DNA of 64,000 nt from NCBI RefSeq assembly GCF_001267925.1, contig NZ_CP011409.1:2852001-2916000 (forward strand), written 5' to 3'. The notes under the pieces are model-generated. The model saw only the letters and a program-made list of their open reading frames with translations, did not search any database and was not told the origin of the DNA. Positions within the stretch are counted from its first letter, which is position 1, and each line of letters begins with the position of its first letter. Shown here in pieces: positions 44,156 through 55,937 of this stretch. The stretch is from Herbaspirillum hiltneri N3. Lineage in GTDB: Bacteria > Pseudomonadota > Gammaproteobacteria > Burkholderiales > Burkholderiaceae_D. The position numbers and the translations under genes were made by a program.

Positions 44156-44394
44156 GGTGTTTCTCCTTGAATTTGATGACTGACTGGCTGCGGACCCTGC
44201 CGCTGCAACATGGTGCCAATGTAGTGCACCGCGGGGCTCCGTCAAATCGGACAGCATCTCTGCTGCTTGTAAGAATTCAGGAGTCCGGGCGCACAGTTTG
44301 GAATTCCTACATCGATTTACCGCAGTTGCCGATACTGACGTCGCCAAGGCAGGCCTATGCTGGACAGCTACTACTCCACCCTGCCGAGGAAACC

Positions 44395-46101
44395 ATGTCC
44401 ACCACCGTCGCTGAAATGCTCGTTGAGACGCTCCACACCATCGGCGTGCGCCAGATATTCGGCGTCGTCGGCGATGCGCTCAATCCCTTCACCGAAGCCG
44501 TACGCAAGGACAAGCGCATCGAATGGATAGGCGTGCGCCACGAAGAAGGCGCCGCCCTGGCCGCCGCCGGGCAGGCCAAGCTCACCGGCAAACTGGCGGT
44601 CTGCTGCGGCACTACCGGGCCCGGCGCCAATCACCTGGTCGCGGGACTGTATGAAGCACGCAAGGACCACGCACCGGTGCTGGCGATTTCCGGCGGCGTA
44701 CCGGCCAGCCGGCGCGGCATCGACTACCTGCAGGAAAACAATCCCGACCTCCTGTTCCGCGACGTCGCCTCTTACACACAGACCATCATCGATCCGGCGC
44801 AGACAGTGCAAGTCGTCCGTCAAGCCATCGCCCAGGCCTACCACCAGCGCGGCGTCGCCCACATCAGCATCCCGGCCGACGTCATCGGCGCCAAGCTGCC
44901 CGGCCCTGCCGCCGTGGCCAGCCTCAATGCGTTGCGTCCGCAACCGGAAGTGGCGCCGCCCGAGAGCGAAATCACCCAGGCGGCACAACGCATCGACGCC
45001 GCCGCATCGGTCGCGATCTTCGTCGGCAACGGCGCCCGCTCCGCTATCGGCGACATTGCCGTGCTGGCCGAAAAGCTGCAGGCGCCTATCCTCCATACCT
45101 TCCGCGCCAAGGACATGCTGCCCTACGATCATCCGCACTGGATCGGCGGTGTCGGCCTCATCGGCGGCGCTCCCGGCATGGACGCCATGCGCGACGCCGA
45201 GCTGCTGCTGATGCTCGGCACCGACTATCCCTATTCCGAATTCCTGCCCACGCGCACCCAGACCGTGCAGATCGACGAACGCGGATTCGTCCTCGGTCGC
45301 CGCATGCCGGTCGACCTCGGCATCACCGGCTCGGTCGGCCCGGCAGTGACGCAACTGCTGCAACAGGTGCAAGGAAAAACCGACACCACCTTCCTGCGCA
45401 AGGTCGGCGAACATCGCAAGCAATGGAACAAGACGCTCGAAAAGCACGCCATAGCGCCGCCTGATCCGGACAAGGGACCGATCAAGCCGCAATATCTTGC
45501 GCGCCGTCTGAGCGACCGCGCTGCGGAGGACGCCGTGTTCGTCGTCGATACCGGCGTGGTGACGCTGTGGTGCGGCAACTGGATCCGACAAAGCGGCCGC
45601 CAGCGTCTGCTCGCCTCCTTCAACAACGCCGCCGTCGGTACTTCGTTGGGCCAGGGCAACGGCATCCAGGCGCTGGACCGCAACCGCCAGGTGATCGTGG
45701 CGGCAGGCGACGGCGGCTTCACGATGCTGCTGGGTGAATTCATGACAGCGGTGGAACACAAGCTGCCGGTCAAGGTGGTGGTGTTCAACAACCGCGAATG
45801 GGGACTGGTGCATCTGGAAATGGAAGAAGCCGGCCTGCCCGCCTTCCAGGGGTCGGAGTTTCCCAATCTCGATTTCGCGCTGTTCGCCGGCGCTTGCGGA
45901 GCCCAGGGTTTCACCGCGAAGACGCCGGCGCAGCTGGAAGAAGCGCTGGGACCTTTCCTCGCCGCGCCCGGACCGGCTATCCTGAACGTATTCATCGATC
46001 CGTCCGAATTGCCCATCATGCCCCACATCAAGCTCGACCAGATCTGGCATTTCGGCATGGCCAAGGTCAAGGAAGCGATGATTTCAATGGGCGGCGGTTG
46101 A
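44395..46101 (+). CDS. poxB: pyruvate dehydrogenase (quinone) / pyruvate oxidase
   Basis: A 568-residue thiamine-diphosphate enzyme from ATG 44395 (GAGGA upstream). E50 in GVRHEEGAA activates the cofactor, the central FAD-binding domain spans about 185-335, and the ThDP/Mg motif starts GDGG at D439 (VVAAGDGGFTMLLGEFMTAVEH...VVFNN). The end (MPHIKLDQIWHFGMAKVKEAMISMGGG) resembles the membrane-binding C-terminal peptide of PoxB. It converts pyruvate to acetate and CO2 with electrons to quinone at the inner membrane. A related acetolactate-synthase-like role is less likely. Confidence 0.85.
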   Translation: MSTTVAEMLVETLHTIGVRQIFGVVGDALNPFTEAVRKDKRIEWIGVRHEEGAALAAAGQAKLTGKLAVCCGTTGPGANHLVAGLYEARKDHAPVLAISGGVPASRRGIDYLQENNPDLLFRDVASYTQTIIDPAQTVQVVRQAIAQAYHQRGVAHISIPADVIGAKLPGPAAVASLNALRPQPEVAPPESEITQAAQRIDAAASVAIFVGNGARSAIGDIAVLAEKLQAPILHTFRAKDMLPYDHPHWIGGVGLIGGAPGMDAMRDAELLLMLGTDYPYSEFLPTRTQTVQIDERGFVLGRRMPVDLGITGSVGPAVTQLLQQVQGKTDTTFLRKVGEHRKQWNKTLEKHAIAPPDPDKGPIKPQYLARRLSDRAAEDAVFVVDTGVVTLWCGNWIRQSGRQRLLASFNNAAVGTSLGQGNGIQALDRNRQVIVAAGDGGFTMLLGEFMTAVEHKLPVKVVVFNNREWGLVHLEMEEAGLPAFQGSEFPNLDFALFAGACGAQGFTAKTPAQLEEALGPFLAAPGPAILNVFIDPSELPIMPHIKLDQIWHFGMAKVKEAMISMGGG

Positions 46102-46132
46102 GCATGCCCGCGACTATCCAGACGAGGAAGAC

Positions 46133-46636
46133 ATGAAACTCAAGGGATCCTGCCACTGCGGCGCCGTCAGCTTCACGCTCAACAGCGACACGCCCTATCC
46201 TTACCAGCGCTGTTACTGCTCGATCTGCCGCAAGACCCAGGGCGGCGGCGGTTATGCAGTCAATCTGGGCGGCGACTTCCTCAGCCTCAAGGTCAAGGGC
46301 GCCGACGATGTCAGCGTCTATCATGCCCGCTTGAAACGCAAAGGCGAAAAGCGCGTCCACACCAGCACCGGCCAGCGCCATTTTTGCCGCCGTTGCGGCA
46401 GCGCGCTGTGGCTGTACGATCCGACCTGGCCGGACCTCGTGCATCCCTTCGCGTCCGCCATCGATACGCCCTTGCCGACGCCGCCCGAGTACACGCACTT
46501 GCTGCTGGATTACAAGGCGCCGTGGGTCGAGCTCAAGGCCGGACGCAAAGATAAGCAGTTCGCGCAATTTCCCCGGGAGTCGCTGCTGGAATGGCACCAG
46601 CGCCTCGGCTTCGCCGATGCCGATGCGCAAGACTGA
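46133..46636 (+). CDS. GFA-family zinc protein
   Basis: A 167-residue protein of the glutathione-dependent formaldehyde-activating (Mss4-like) fold. Zinc ligands are provided by CHCG (residues 8-11), CSIC (29-32) and CRRC (86-89, FCRRCGSALW). Many members have no proven role in formaldehyde chemistry, so the substrate is open. ATG 46133 lies 31 bases after poxB and may be co-transcribed. Confidence 0.85.
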   Translation: MKLKGSCHCGAVSFTLNSDTPYPYQRCYCSICRKTQGGGGYAVNLGGDFLSLKVKGADDVSVYHARLKRKGEKRVHTSTGQRHFCRRCGSALWLYDPTWPDLVHPFASAIDTPLPTPPEYTHLLLDYKAPWVELKAGRKDKQFAQFPRESLLEWHQRLGFADADAQD

Positions 46637-46681
46637 GAGCTGCTCAGGGACTCCGATCCGTTTAGCGGCGCGTGTGCAGCG

Positions 46682-47680
46682 CTAAATCCTGGTCGGATCT
46701 TCGTGGCGCTGCTTGTGCAATGCATACTGAAAGCGCCCCGCCGTCTGCGGCTTGATGAACAGCGCCACGATCTCCGGGTGCAGCGCATGCAATCGCGTCT
46801 CCATTTCAATCACCAGCACTTCGATCTGCGGCGTGTTGAGGTCGTCTTCAAATTCCACGCTTAAGGCCGCCAGAATCTGATGCGGCGCCAGATGCACGGT
46901 CAAGACGCCGTTGGCGCCGACCACGCCATCCAGCGAGGTCGCTTCGGCCAGGATGGAATCCAGCACCTCCTGCCGCGCACGTTCACCGATCAGCAAGCCC
47001 TTGGTTTCCTGCCCCAGCACGGCCGCGGTCGCAGCCAGGATGACGCCGATCACGATGGAAGCGACGCCGTCCCAGGCCGGCACATTGAAATGCTGCGACA
47101 GCCAGATGCCGATGAAGGCGGCGGCGATGCCCAGCATCGCGGCGGTGTCTTCGAGCAACACGATGAAAGTCGGCGGATCCTTGCTGTGCCGGACCTCTTC
47201 GGGCAGGTCGGCAATGCGCTTCGGGCCCTTGAACTTGTGCAGCGTCAACAGCCAGGAACAGCCTTCGAAGATCGCCGCTGCCAGCAGCACCAGATAGCTG
47301 GCGAGGACGTTTTCCACCGGTTCGGGATCCATGATGTGATGGATGCCTTCGTAGATCGACAGCCCCGCGCCGAGCGTGAAGATCAGCACCGCCACCACGA
47401 AACTCCAGAAATAGACTTCGCGGCCGTAGCCGAGCGGATGGTCGTGATCGGGCCGCTGATTGGCGCGGCGCAAGCCGTACAGCAGCAGGAGTTCGTTGCC
47501 CATGTCGACCAGCGAATGGATGCTTTCGCTCAGCATGGCCGAACTGCCCGTCCATACCGCCGCCCACAGCTTGGTGAGCGCGACGAGGAAGTTGCCTGCG
47601 AGTGCGGCGTAAATCACCAGCCGCGACGATGCGGCGGGTTGCTGCAGGCGGCTATGTATTTGCCGGGAGGAAGCAGTCAT
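46682..47680 (-). CDS. cation diffusion facilitator (CDF) transporter
   Basis: A 332-residue metal/H+ antiporter with about six helices and a cytoplasmic C-terminal domain. The usual transport site appears as HSLVD in helix 2 (SSAMLSESIHSLVDMGNE) and as EDTAA in helix 5, where many relatives have HxxxD; this pattern fits the ZnT9-like branch. ATG 47680 overlaps the stop of the SemiSWEET-like gene (ATGA), so the two are coupled. The metal cannot be told from sequence. It probably exports a divalent metal to the periplasm. Confidence 0.85.
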   Translation of the reverse strand: MTASSRQIHSRLQQPAASSRLVIYAALAGNFLVALTKLWAAVWTGSSAMLSESIHSLVDMGNELLLLYGLRRANQRPDHDHPLGYGREVYFWSFVVAVLIFTLGAGLSIYEGIHHIMDPEPVENVLASYLVLLAAAIFEGCSWLLTLHKFKGPKRIADLPEEVRHSKDPPTFIVLLEDTAAMLGIAAAFIGIWLSQHFNVPAWDGVASIVIGVILAATAAVLGQETKGLLIGERARQEVLDSILAEATSLDGVVGANGVLTVHLAPHQILAALSVEFEDDLNTPQIEVLVIEMETRLHALHPEIVALFIKPQTAGRFQYALHKQRHEDPTRI

Positions 47681-47958
47681 CCGCCGTCCTTTGTCCCCTG
47701 GGGCGCACGCCGGCGATTGCGCAGGTACACCACTTGCCCCACCAGCGCCGCGCACAAGGTCGCGGCGTTGGACGCTACGAACACCCAGTTGCCGACGCTG
47801 GCGCTATAAATCACAAAGCCGGTCGAGGTCGCCAGTTGGCCGACAAACATCCAGTGCGATACTCCTTTAGTGCTACCGCTACGCCATTGCGTGAAGACCT
47901 GGGCGGATACCGTCAGCAACAGCAGCAAGGCGCTGATCCATCCTACGAGATCCATCAT
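47677..47958 (-). CDS. SemiSWEET-like small membrane protein
   Basis: A 93-residue protein with three hydrophobic helices, the size and layout of bacterial SemiSWEET sugar transporters (MtN3 half). The first-helix end has SAQVFTQWRSGSTKGVSHWMFVGQ, where the usual PQ motif is replaced by TQ. Start at ATG 47958 (or 47955) with AGAAAGG upstream. SemiSWEETs work as dimers to pass sugars. It is coupled by a 4-base overlap to the CDF gene, an unusual partner. Confidence 0.75.
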   Translation of the reverse strand: MMDLVGWISALLLLLTVSAQVFTQWRSGSTKGVSHWMFVGQLATSTGFVIYSASVGNWVFVASNAATLCAALVGQVVYLRNRRRAPQGTKDGG

Positions 47959-48100
47959 CGCGGCCTTCTTTCTTCGATTGTGTTTGCGTCTGCGCGTCCT
48001 ACAATGCAATCAGGCACAGTCCGATGCCGGTCCGGCGCCACAGGCATTAGGCTTGCTCATGACATGCCGTCATCACGTGCCAACCCGCAAGGAGTGATCC

Positions 48101-48355
48101 ATGAATGCCCATCCCGACGAACCGCAAGCCCGCGAACAATATGCCGATGAACTGAGGCGCCGTTATCGCGAGCTGCGCCGCTGGGCCGTGGAAAACTGGC
48201 CCAACACCACGCAGCCGCTCCAGGCATCCGACTTCATCGCCACTGACCGCGAGTTGCAATTGCTGCTTGGCGCACGCCTGAACGCCGGCCAGCGCCCGGA
48301 TCAGCGCCCCGCCGATGCCCCGTATGAAGACGTCACGCCGATGCCCTGGCCTTGA
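48101..48355 (+). CDS. small hypothetical protein
   Basis: An 84-residue, charged soluble protein with a strong ribosome binding site (AAGGAG) before ATG 48101. It starts with a helix (PDEPQAREQYADELRRRYRELRRWAVENWPN) and ends in a Pro-rich tail. No domain is recognised. It lies in its own 400-base slot between converging transcription units. Confidence 0.65.
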   Translation: MNAHPDEPQAREQYADELRRRYRELRRWAVENWPNTTQPLQASDFIATDRELQLLLGARLNAGQRPDQRPADAPYEDVTPMPWP

Positions 48356-48361
48356 GCCTGA

Positions 48362-48949
48362 TCAAATCCGGCCTGTGTAAGAGCGATTGCCCTGCAGATC
48401 GACATAACGCGGCGGCGCCAGCGGGTCGAAATCGTCCCAGTCGCCATGTACGATATGGCCTTCGCTGCGCTCGATGTCGGCCGCCTTGAGCGAATGCAGC
48501 AAGGCGATGGCTTCGTTTTCCTGCGGCGTGCCTTCCACCGCAACGGCCACGCGCATGCCGGCCTTGCGCACTTCCTTTTCCTGCGTATGGCGACCGCCCT
48601 CATCGGTGTCGTCGGTTGCGTTGAGCGAGCCCACCAGCGAGCCCAGATGCGCGCCGACCAATCCGCCCAGCACCGGTCCGACAGGGCCGGTCACGGGAGC
48701 AGTCGCCGACCCTGCCGTAGCGCCGACCACTACGCCGGTAGCGGCTCCCGCCGCAACACCTGCCGGAGTGTCTTTCGCCCCGGGCGATTCGTCGCGGTCG
48801 CCTCCGACGAGATAGGTATCGTGCTGGCCGGCGGGATTGAGATAGAAGGTGGTGATCATCTCGCGGGGATAGCCGGCCTGCACCAGCTCGTCCACCGCGT
48901 ATTCGGTCTCATCCACCAGTTGAAATCTGCCTACGATGATCGATGACAT
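48362..48949 (-). CDS. general stress protein 17M-like, glycine-zipper protein
   Basis: A 195-residue protein from ATG 48949 (AAGGAG upstream). An N-terminal YflT/17M-type domain (SSIIVGRFQLVDETEYAVDELVQAGYPREMITTFYL) is followed by a Gly/Ala-rich hydrophobic stretch (about residues 65-110) that may insert in or associate with membrane, and then a second small alpha/beta segment with VAVAVEGTPQENEAIALLHSLKAADIERSEG. It is probably a stress-induced protein. It precedes the trehalose operon end without overlap. Confidence 0.8.
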   Translation of the reverse strand: MSSIIVGRFQLVDETEYAVDELVQAGYPREMITTFYLNPAGQHDTYLVGGDRDESPGAKDTPAGVAAGAATGVVVGATAGSATAPVTGPVGPVLGGLVGAHLGSLVGSLNATDDTDEGGRHTQEKEVRKAGMRVAVAVEGTPQENEAIALLHSLKAADIERSEGHIVHGDWDDFDPLAPPRYVDLQGNRSYTGRI

Positions 48950-49069
48950 TTGAATCTCCTTGCAATGTAAGTCGGCCAACTTCGTTGCCCTGCCTTCCCG
49001 ATACTAGTCGGCTCGGCAGTGCATCACGATAGGCGAGCTCCGCATTTGCCTGTAGGAATTCCTGCGGCC

Positions 49070-51855
<2,786 letters not shown>

Positions 51856-51859
<4 letters not shown>

Positions 51860-54051
51860 GGTTTCCTGCCTGTCTTGTCAGTGTCTTTTGCACGAACGGT
51901 GCGTTGCAACAGCCGCATGCGCCGGCGGCAATCGACGTGGTCCAGCAGCGTCTCCGCCGTGGCCGGCAACCGGCGTTGCCAGTTGGGATGGGTATCGACG
52001 GTGCCGGGCAGATTCGGCTGATCCTCCAGGCCGAGCAGATCCTCGATCGGCAACAAGGCCAGCGGCGCCGGCGTCTGTGCGATGAAGGCGGCGGCGCCGT
52101 CGATCACGTCCTGCGGCGCATCGTCGGACGGCTGGTCGCCGGCCACGCAATCGGCATCGAGCAAGGCCTGCCACAGCAAGCTGCGGTCTTCGCCGCGATC
52201 GGCGCGGGTCTGGGCGTCGGTGGCGCCCGGCATCAGCAGATCAAGCCTGGTGCGCCAGGCGATGTCGCTGCCCTGCCACCAGCCCGCAACGGTCGGCAGG
52301 TCGTGCGTCGAGGTGGTGGCGATGGCATGCCCCGGCCATTGTTGCGGCGGCAGGAAATTCGCGCGCGCATCGCGCTGGAACCACAGCACGCCGATGCCGA
52401 GCAAGCCGGCTTCCTTGAGCTCGGTGTCGAACCCTTCGGGCACGGTGCCCAAGTCTTCACCGATGACGATCGCGCGATGACGCCAGGACTCCAGCGCGAT
52501 CAGCCGCAACAGGTCGCGTGCCGGATAGCGCAGGTAGGCGCCTTCGTTGGCGTCGCCGCCCTCGGGCGCCAGCCATAGCCGGGTCAGGCCCATCACGTGG
52601 TCGATACGCACGCCGCCGGCGTGGGCGAAGGCCGAACGCAGCATCGCGATATACGACCTGAATCCCTGTTCACGCAGCGCCAGCGGCGAAAACGCACCGA
52701 TGCCCCAGTTCTGGCCGCGGGTATTGAGCAAGTCGGGCGGTGCGCCGGCGGACAAGCCCGCGATCATCTCCGAACTGTGACTCCACGACTGGCTGCCGCC
52801 GTTGTCGGCGCCGACCGCGAGATCGGCGATCAGTCCCACCGCCATGCCCGCCGCCCGCGCCGATTCTTGCGCGGCCTGCATCCAGCGCGAGGCCTGCCAT
52901 TGCAAAAAGATATGGAAATCGACTTCCCCGCTCTGCTCTTCCGCGAAACGTTTCAGCTCGGCGCTGCCGGGGCGGTGGTAACGCTCCGGCCAGCGTCGCC
53001 AGTCGCTGGCGACGTCGATGTTTTTGGTCTGCTGCCAATAATGCAGCGTCTCGAACAGTGCGTGGTCCGCCAGCGCCTGTCCGCCTTGCAGCCGGAACGC
53101 CGCCAGTTCGGCCGAAGGACGATCCTGCATGCGGAACAACGCGTACAGATGGCGCAGCAAGGTCATGCGATGGGCACCGGCTTCGGGCCAGTTGACCAGG
53201 CCGGTCTGTTCCAGCCGTTGATGGCGGGCCTGCATCTCGGGGCCGCCTTCATTGAGCACCTGCGCCACCGCGTCGGCGCCGAGAACGGCAGCGGGGTCGA
53301 TGTGCAACACATTGAGGAACAGGCGGCTCGACGGCGAATAGGGACTGAAACGATGCGGATCGGCCGCGAACATCGCATGTACCGGCGAGATCGCCAGCGC
53401 CGAAGCGCCCTCTGCACCGGCTCGCGCAGCCAGCTCGGCCAGGCCGGTGAAGTTGCCGATGCCGCCGTCGCCCTGGCTGCGCAGCCCGTACAGTTGCAAG
53501 GCCAGGCCCCAGCCGCGATCGGCGTGCGCCTTGAAGTGTCGATGCGGAGTCGCGTCGAAGGCGTCGGCGACGCTGTAGCAGCGGCGCGGCGCCACCGCCA
53601 GCGTGACCTCGGCGTCGCCGGCCTGCAGGCGGTGGTAGCCGTATTCGTCGATCGCTTCCAGCATCGGCGTGCGACTCTCGTCGGACGATACGCGGCGCTC
53701 GATCTTGCGGCCGGACTCCAGCGTGACCAGGCAGGCGCGTCCATGCAGGCCGCAATGTTCCGGCAAGGAAACCGGCTGGCCGATCTCGGCCGTGATCAGC
53801 GGCGGCAAGTCGCGCGCCTGGTTGCCGCGCTGCAGCTGCGCCATGCTGTCGAGCGCCTGGCGATGGCTGTCGCACGGCAGGTTCAAGGCCGCCAGGATGG
53901 TGCGCAGCGACGCCGGCGTCACGCGTTGCGGCTGGTTGTAGGCGTCGATCCAATCGACCGAAATGCCGGCCAGCGCCGCCAGCGTAAAGACCGCCTGGTC
54001 GTAGTCGCTGGGCGGATTTTCCTCAACGGGAAGTGATGTGGCGGAAGTCAT
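51856..54051 (-). CDS. malQ: 4-alpha-glucanotransferase
   Basis: A 731-residue GH77 amylomaltase with an N-terminal extension of about 180 residues. The nucleophile is D484 (GVRIDHVMGLTRLW), the acid/base lies in GEDLGTVPEGF, and the third Asp is in TSTHDLPTVAGWW. It moves maltosyl and longer units between glucans, feeding chains to TreY or shortening debranching products. Start overlaps the treZ stop (ATGA). Confidence 0.95.
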
Positions 54052-55937
54052 CTTGCAGCCTCGCGTATGACCAGGATGGAATGCGCCGGCAGCGTGCCGG
54101 CGGCCAATGCGTCAAGCACGCCGCCGCTGTCGAACAGGACATCGGCGCCGGCCGGTACGACCAGCGTCTCCAGCGATTCGCGCAGCGGCTGCTCACCCAG
54201 ATTGACGCAGATATTGAGCACCGTACCGTTGTTCAGGCGCCAGCGCGCATAGACGGCTTTCAAACCGATTGCCTGCGCATCGAGCGCAACCGCGCCGGGC
54301 AAATATGGTGTGATCGCTTCGCGCCGGATCAGCAGCAGACGGTAGCACCAGCCCATCCATTGGCCGGCGCTCTTGTCCTCTTCAGGCGAGACCGGTTCGG
54401 GAATCGACGCCATGAAGGTGGAAAAACTGTTCGGATCCGGCAAGGCGTCGAGCGCCTTCGGATCGGAAAACTCGGGAAAGCGCGAGAACTCCTTGCGGCG
54501 GCCGCTGCGCACCGCGTCGGCCAGTTTCTCGTCGGCGTGGCTGGTGAAGTAATAGAACGGCTGCGGCGCGCCGTATTCTTCGCCCATGAACAGCATCGGG
54601 ATCTGCGGCGACAACAGCAGCAAGGCCTGTGCCGCACGCAAGGCGTCCGGATGCGCCAGCGTGGTCAGGCGCTCGCCCTGGGCGCGATTGCCGATCTGAT
54701 CGTGATTTTGCAAGAACAGCACGAAGGCCGTCGGCGGCAATTCGGCGCTGGGTTCGCCGCGCACTTCGTTGTTGCGATACGGCGATGGCTCGCCTTGATA
54801 GATAAAACCTTCGCGCAGGCAGCGCGCCAGTTTTTCGGCCGGCTGCACCGCGTAGTCGCTGTAGTAGCCGCCGGTCTCGCCGGTCAGCAGCACGTGCAGC
54901 ACATGATGGCCGTCGTCATTCCATTGGGCGTCGTATTTGTCGCCCTCGCCCGGCTTGCCTTGACCGCCGTCGAGCAGCGAAGCGGCGTTGTCGTCATGCT
55001 CCAGCACCAGGTGTACATGGCGGCGCGACAGGCCGATGTCCGCATCCTCCTGCTCGATCGCGCGCCGCACCTTGCGCGCCAGATCGTGCAGCCAGCCCTG
55101 TTCGCGGATGGCATGGACGGCGTCCAGGCGCAGACCATCGAAGCGGTATTCCTGCAGCCAGTACAAGGCGTTCTGAGCGAAGAAGTCGGCTACTTCGGGA
55201 CGGCGAAAATCGATGGTCTCGCCCCACGGCGTGGTGGTATCCGTCCGAAAGAACGGCGACGCATAGCTGTTGAGATAATTGCCGTCGGGGCCAAAATGGT
55301 TGTACACCACATCGAGGAACACCATCATGCCCAGCCCGTGGGCGGTATCGATCAGTTGCTTCAACTGTTCCGGCGTGCCATAGCTGGCGTCCGGCGCATA
55401 GGGCAACACGCCGTCATATCCCCAGTTATAGGCGCCGGGGAATTCCGCCACCGGCATCAGCTCGACCGCCGTGATGCCGAGCTCGGCCAGTTCCGGCAGG
55501 CGTTGCAGCACGCCGGCAAAACCGCCCAGCGCGCCGACGTGCAATTCGTACAGCACGGTCTCGTGCCAGGGCCGGCCGCGCCAGTCCAGCGTCTGCCATT
55601 CATAGGCGGAGGCGTCGATCACCACGCTGTCGGCATGCACGTCGCCGGCCTGGCTGCGCGAAGCAGGATCAGGCACGCTGATCTCGCCGTCGGTCTGCGA
55701 CATCAGTACGTAGCGATACTGGCTGCGCGCTTCGCACTCGGTCTCGACTTCGAACCAGCCCTCGCCGGCCGGCGACATCGGCACTTTGCGCTGGCCGTCG
55801 ATCAGCACCGAAGCGGTCTTGGCCAGCGGCGCCCACAGCCGGAAACTGGTGCGGCCGTTGCCCAGATACTCGGCGCCGAACGGCAGGCGGTAGTGGAAGC
55901 GAACGTTGTTCGGATGGAGTTGCACTGGACTGTTCAT
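54048..55937 (-). CDS. treZ: maltooligosyltrehalose trehalohydrolase
   Basis: A GH13 protein of 629 residues from ATG 55937, which overlaps the glgX stop; a start further upstream would add only five residues. An N-terminal carbohydrate-binding beta domain precedes the barrel. The nucleophile lies in [12 protein letters not shown], and the sequence PFFRTDTTTPWGETIDF and ILVIREAAR end are typical of TreZ. It releases free trehalose from the TreY product. Confidence 0.95.
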   Translation of the reverse strand: MNSPVQLHPNNVRFHYRLPFGAEYLGNGRTSFRLWAPLAKTASVLIDGQRKVPMSPAGEGWFEVETECEARSQYRYVLMSQTDGEISVPDPASRSQAGDVHADSVVIDASAYEWQTLDWRGRPWHETVLYELHVGALGGFAGVLQRLPELAELGITAVELMPVAEFPGAYNWGYDGVLPYAPDASYGTPEQLKQLIDTAHGLGMMVFLDVVYNHFGPDGNYLNSYASPFFRTDTTTPWGETIDFRRPEVADFFAQNALYWLQEYRFDGLRLDAVHAIREQGWLHDLARKVRRAIEQEDADIGLSRRHVHLVLEHDDNAASLLDGGQGKPGEGDKYDAQWNDDGHHVLHVLLTGETGGYYSDYAVQPAEKLARCLREGFIYQGEPSPYRNNEVRGEPSAELPPTAFVLFLQNHDQIGNRAQGERLTTLAHPDALRAAQALLLLSPQIPMLFMGEEYGAPQPFYYFTSHADEKLADAVRSGRRKEFSRFPEFSDPKALDALPDPNSFSTFMASIPEPVSPEEDKSAGQWMGWCYRLLLIRREAITPYLPGAVALDAQAIGLKAVYARWRLNNGTVLNICVNLGEQPLRESLETLVVPAGADVLFDSGGVLDALAAGTLPAHSILVIREAAR

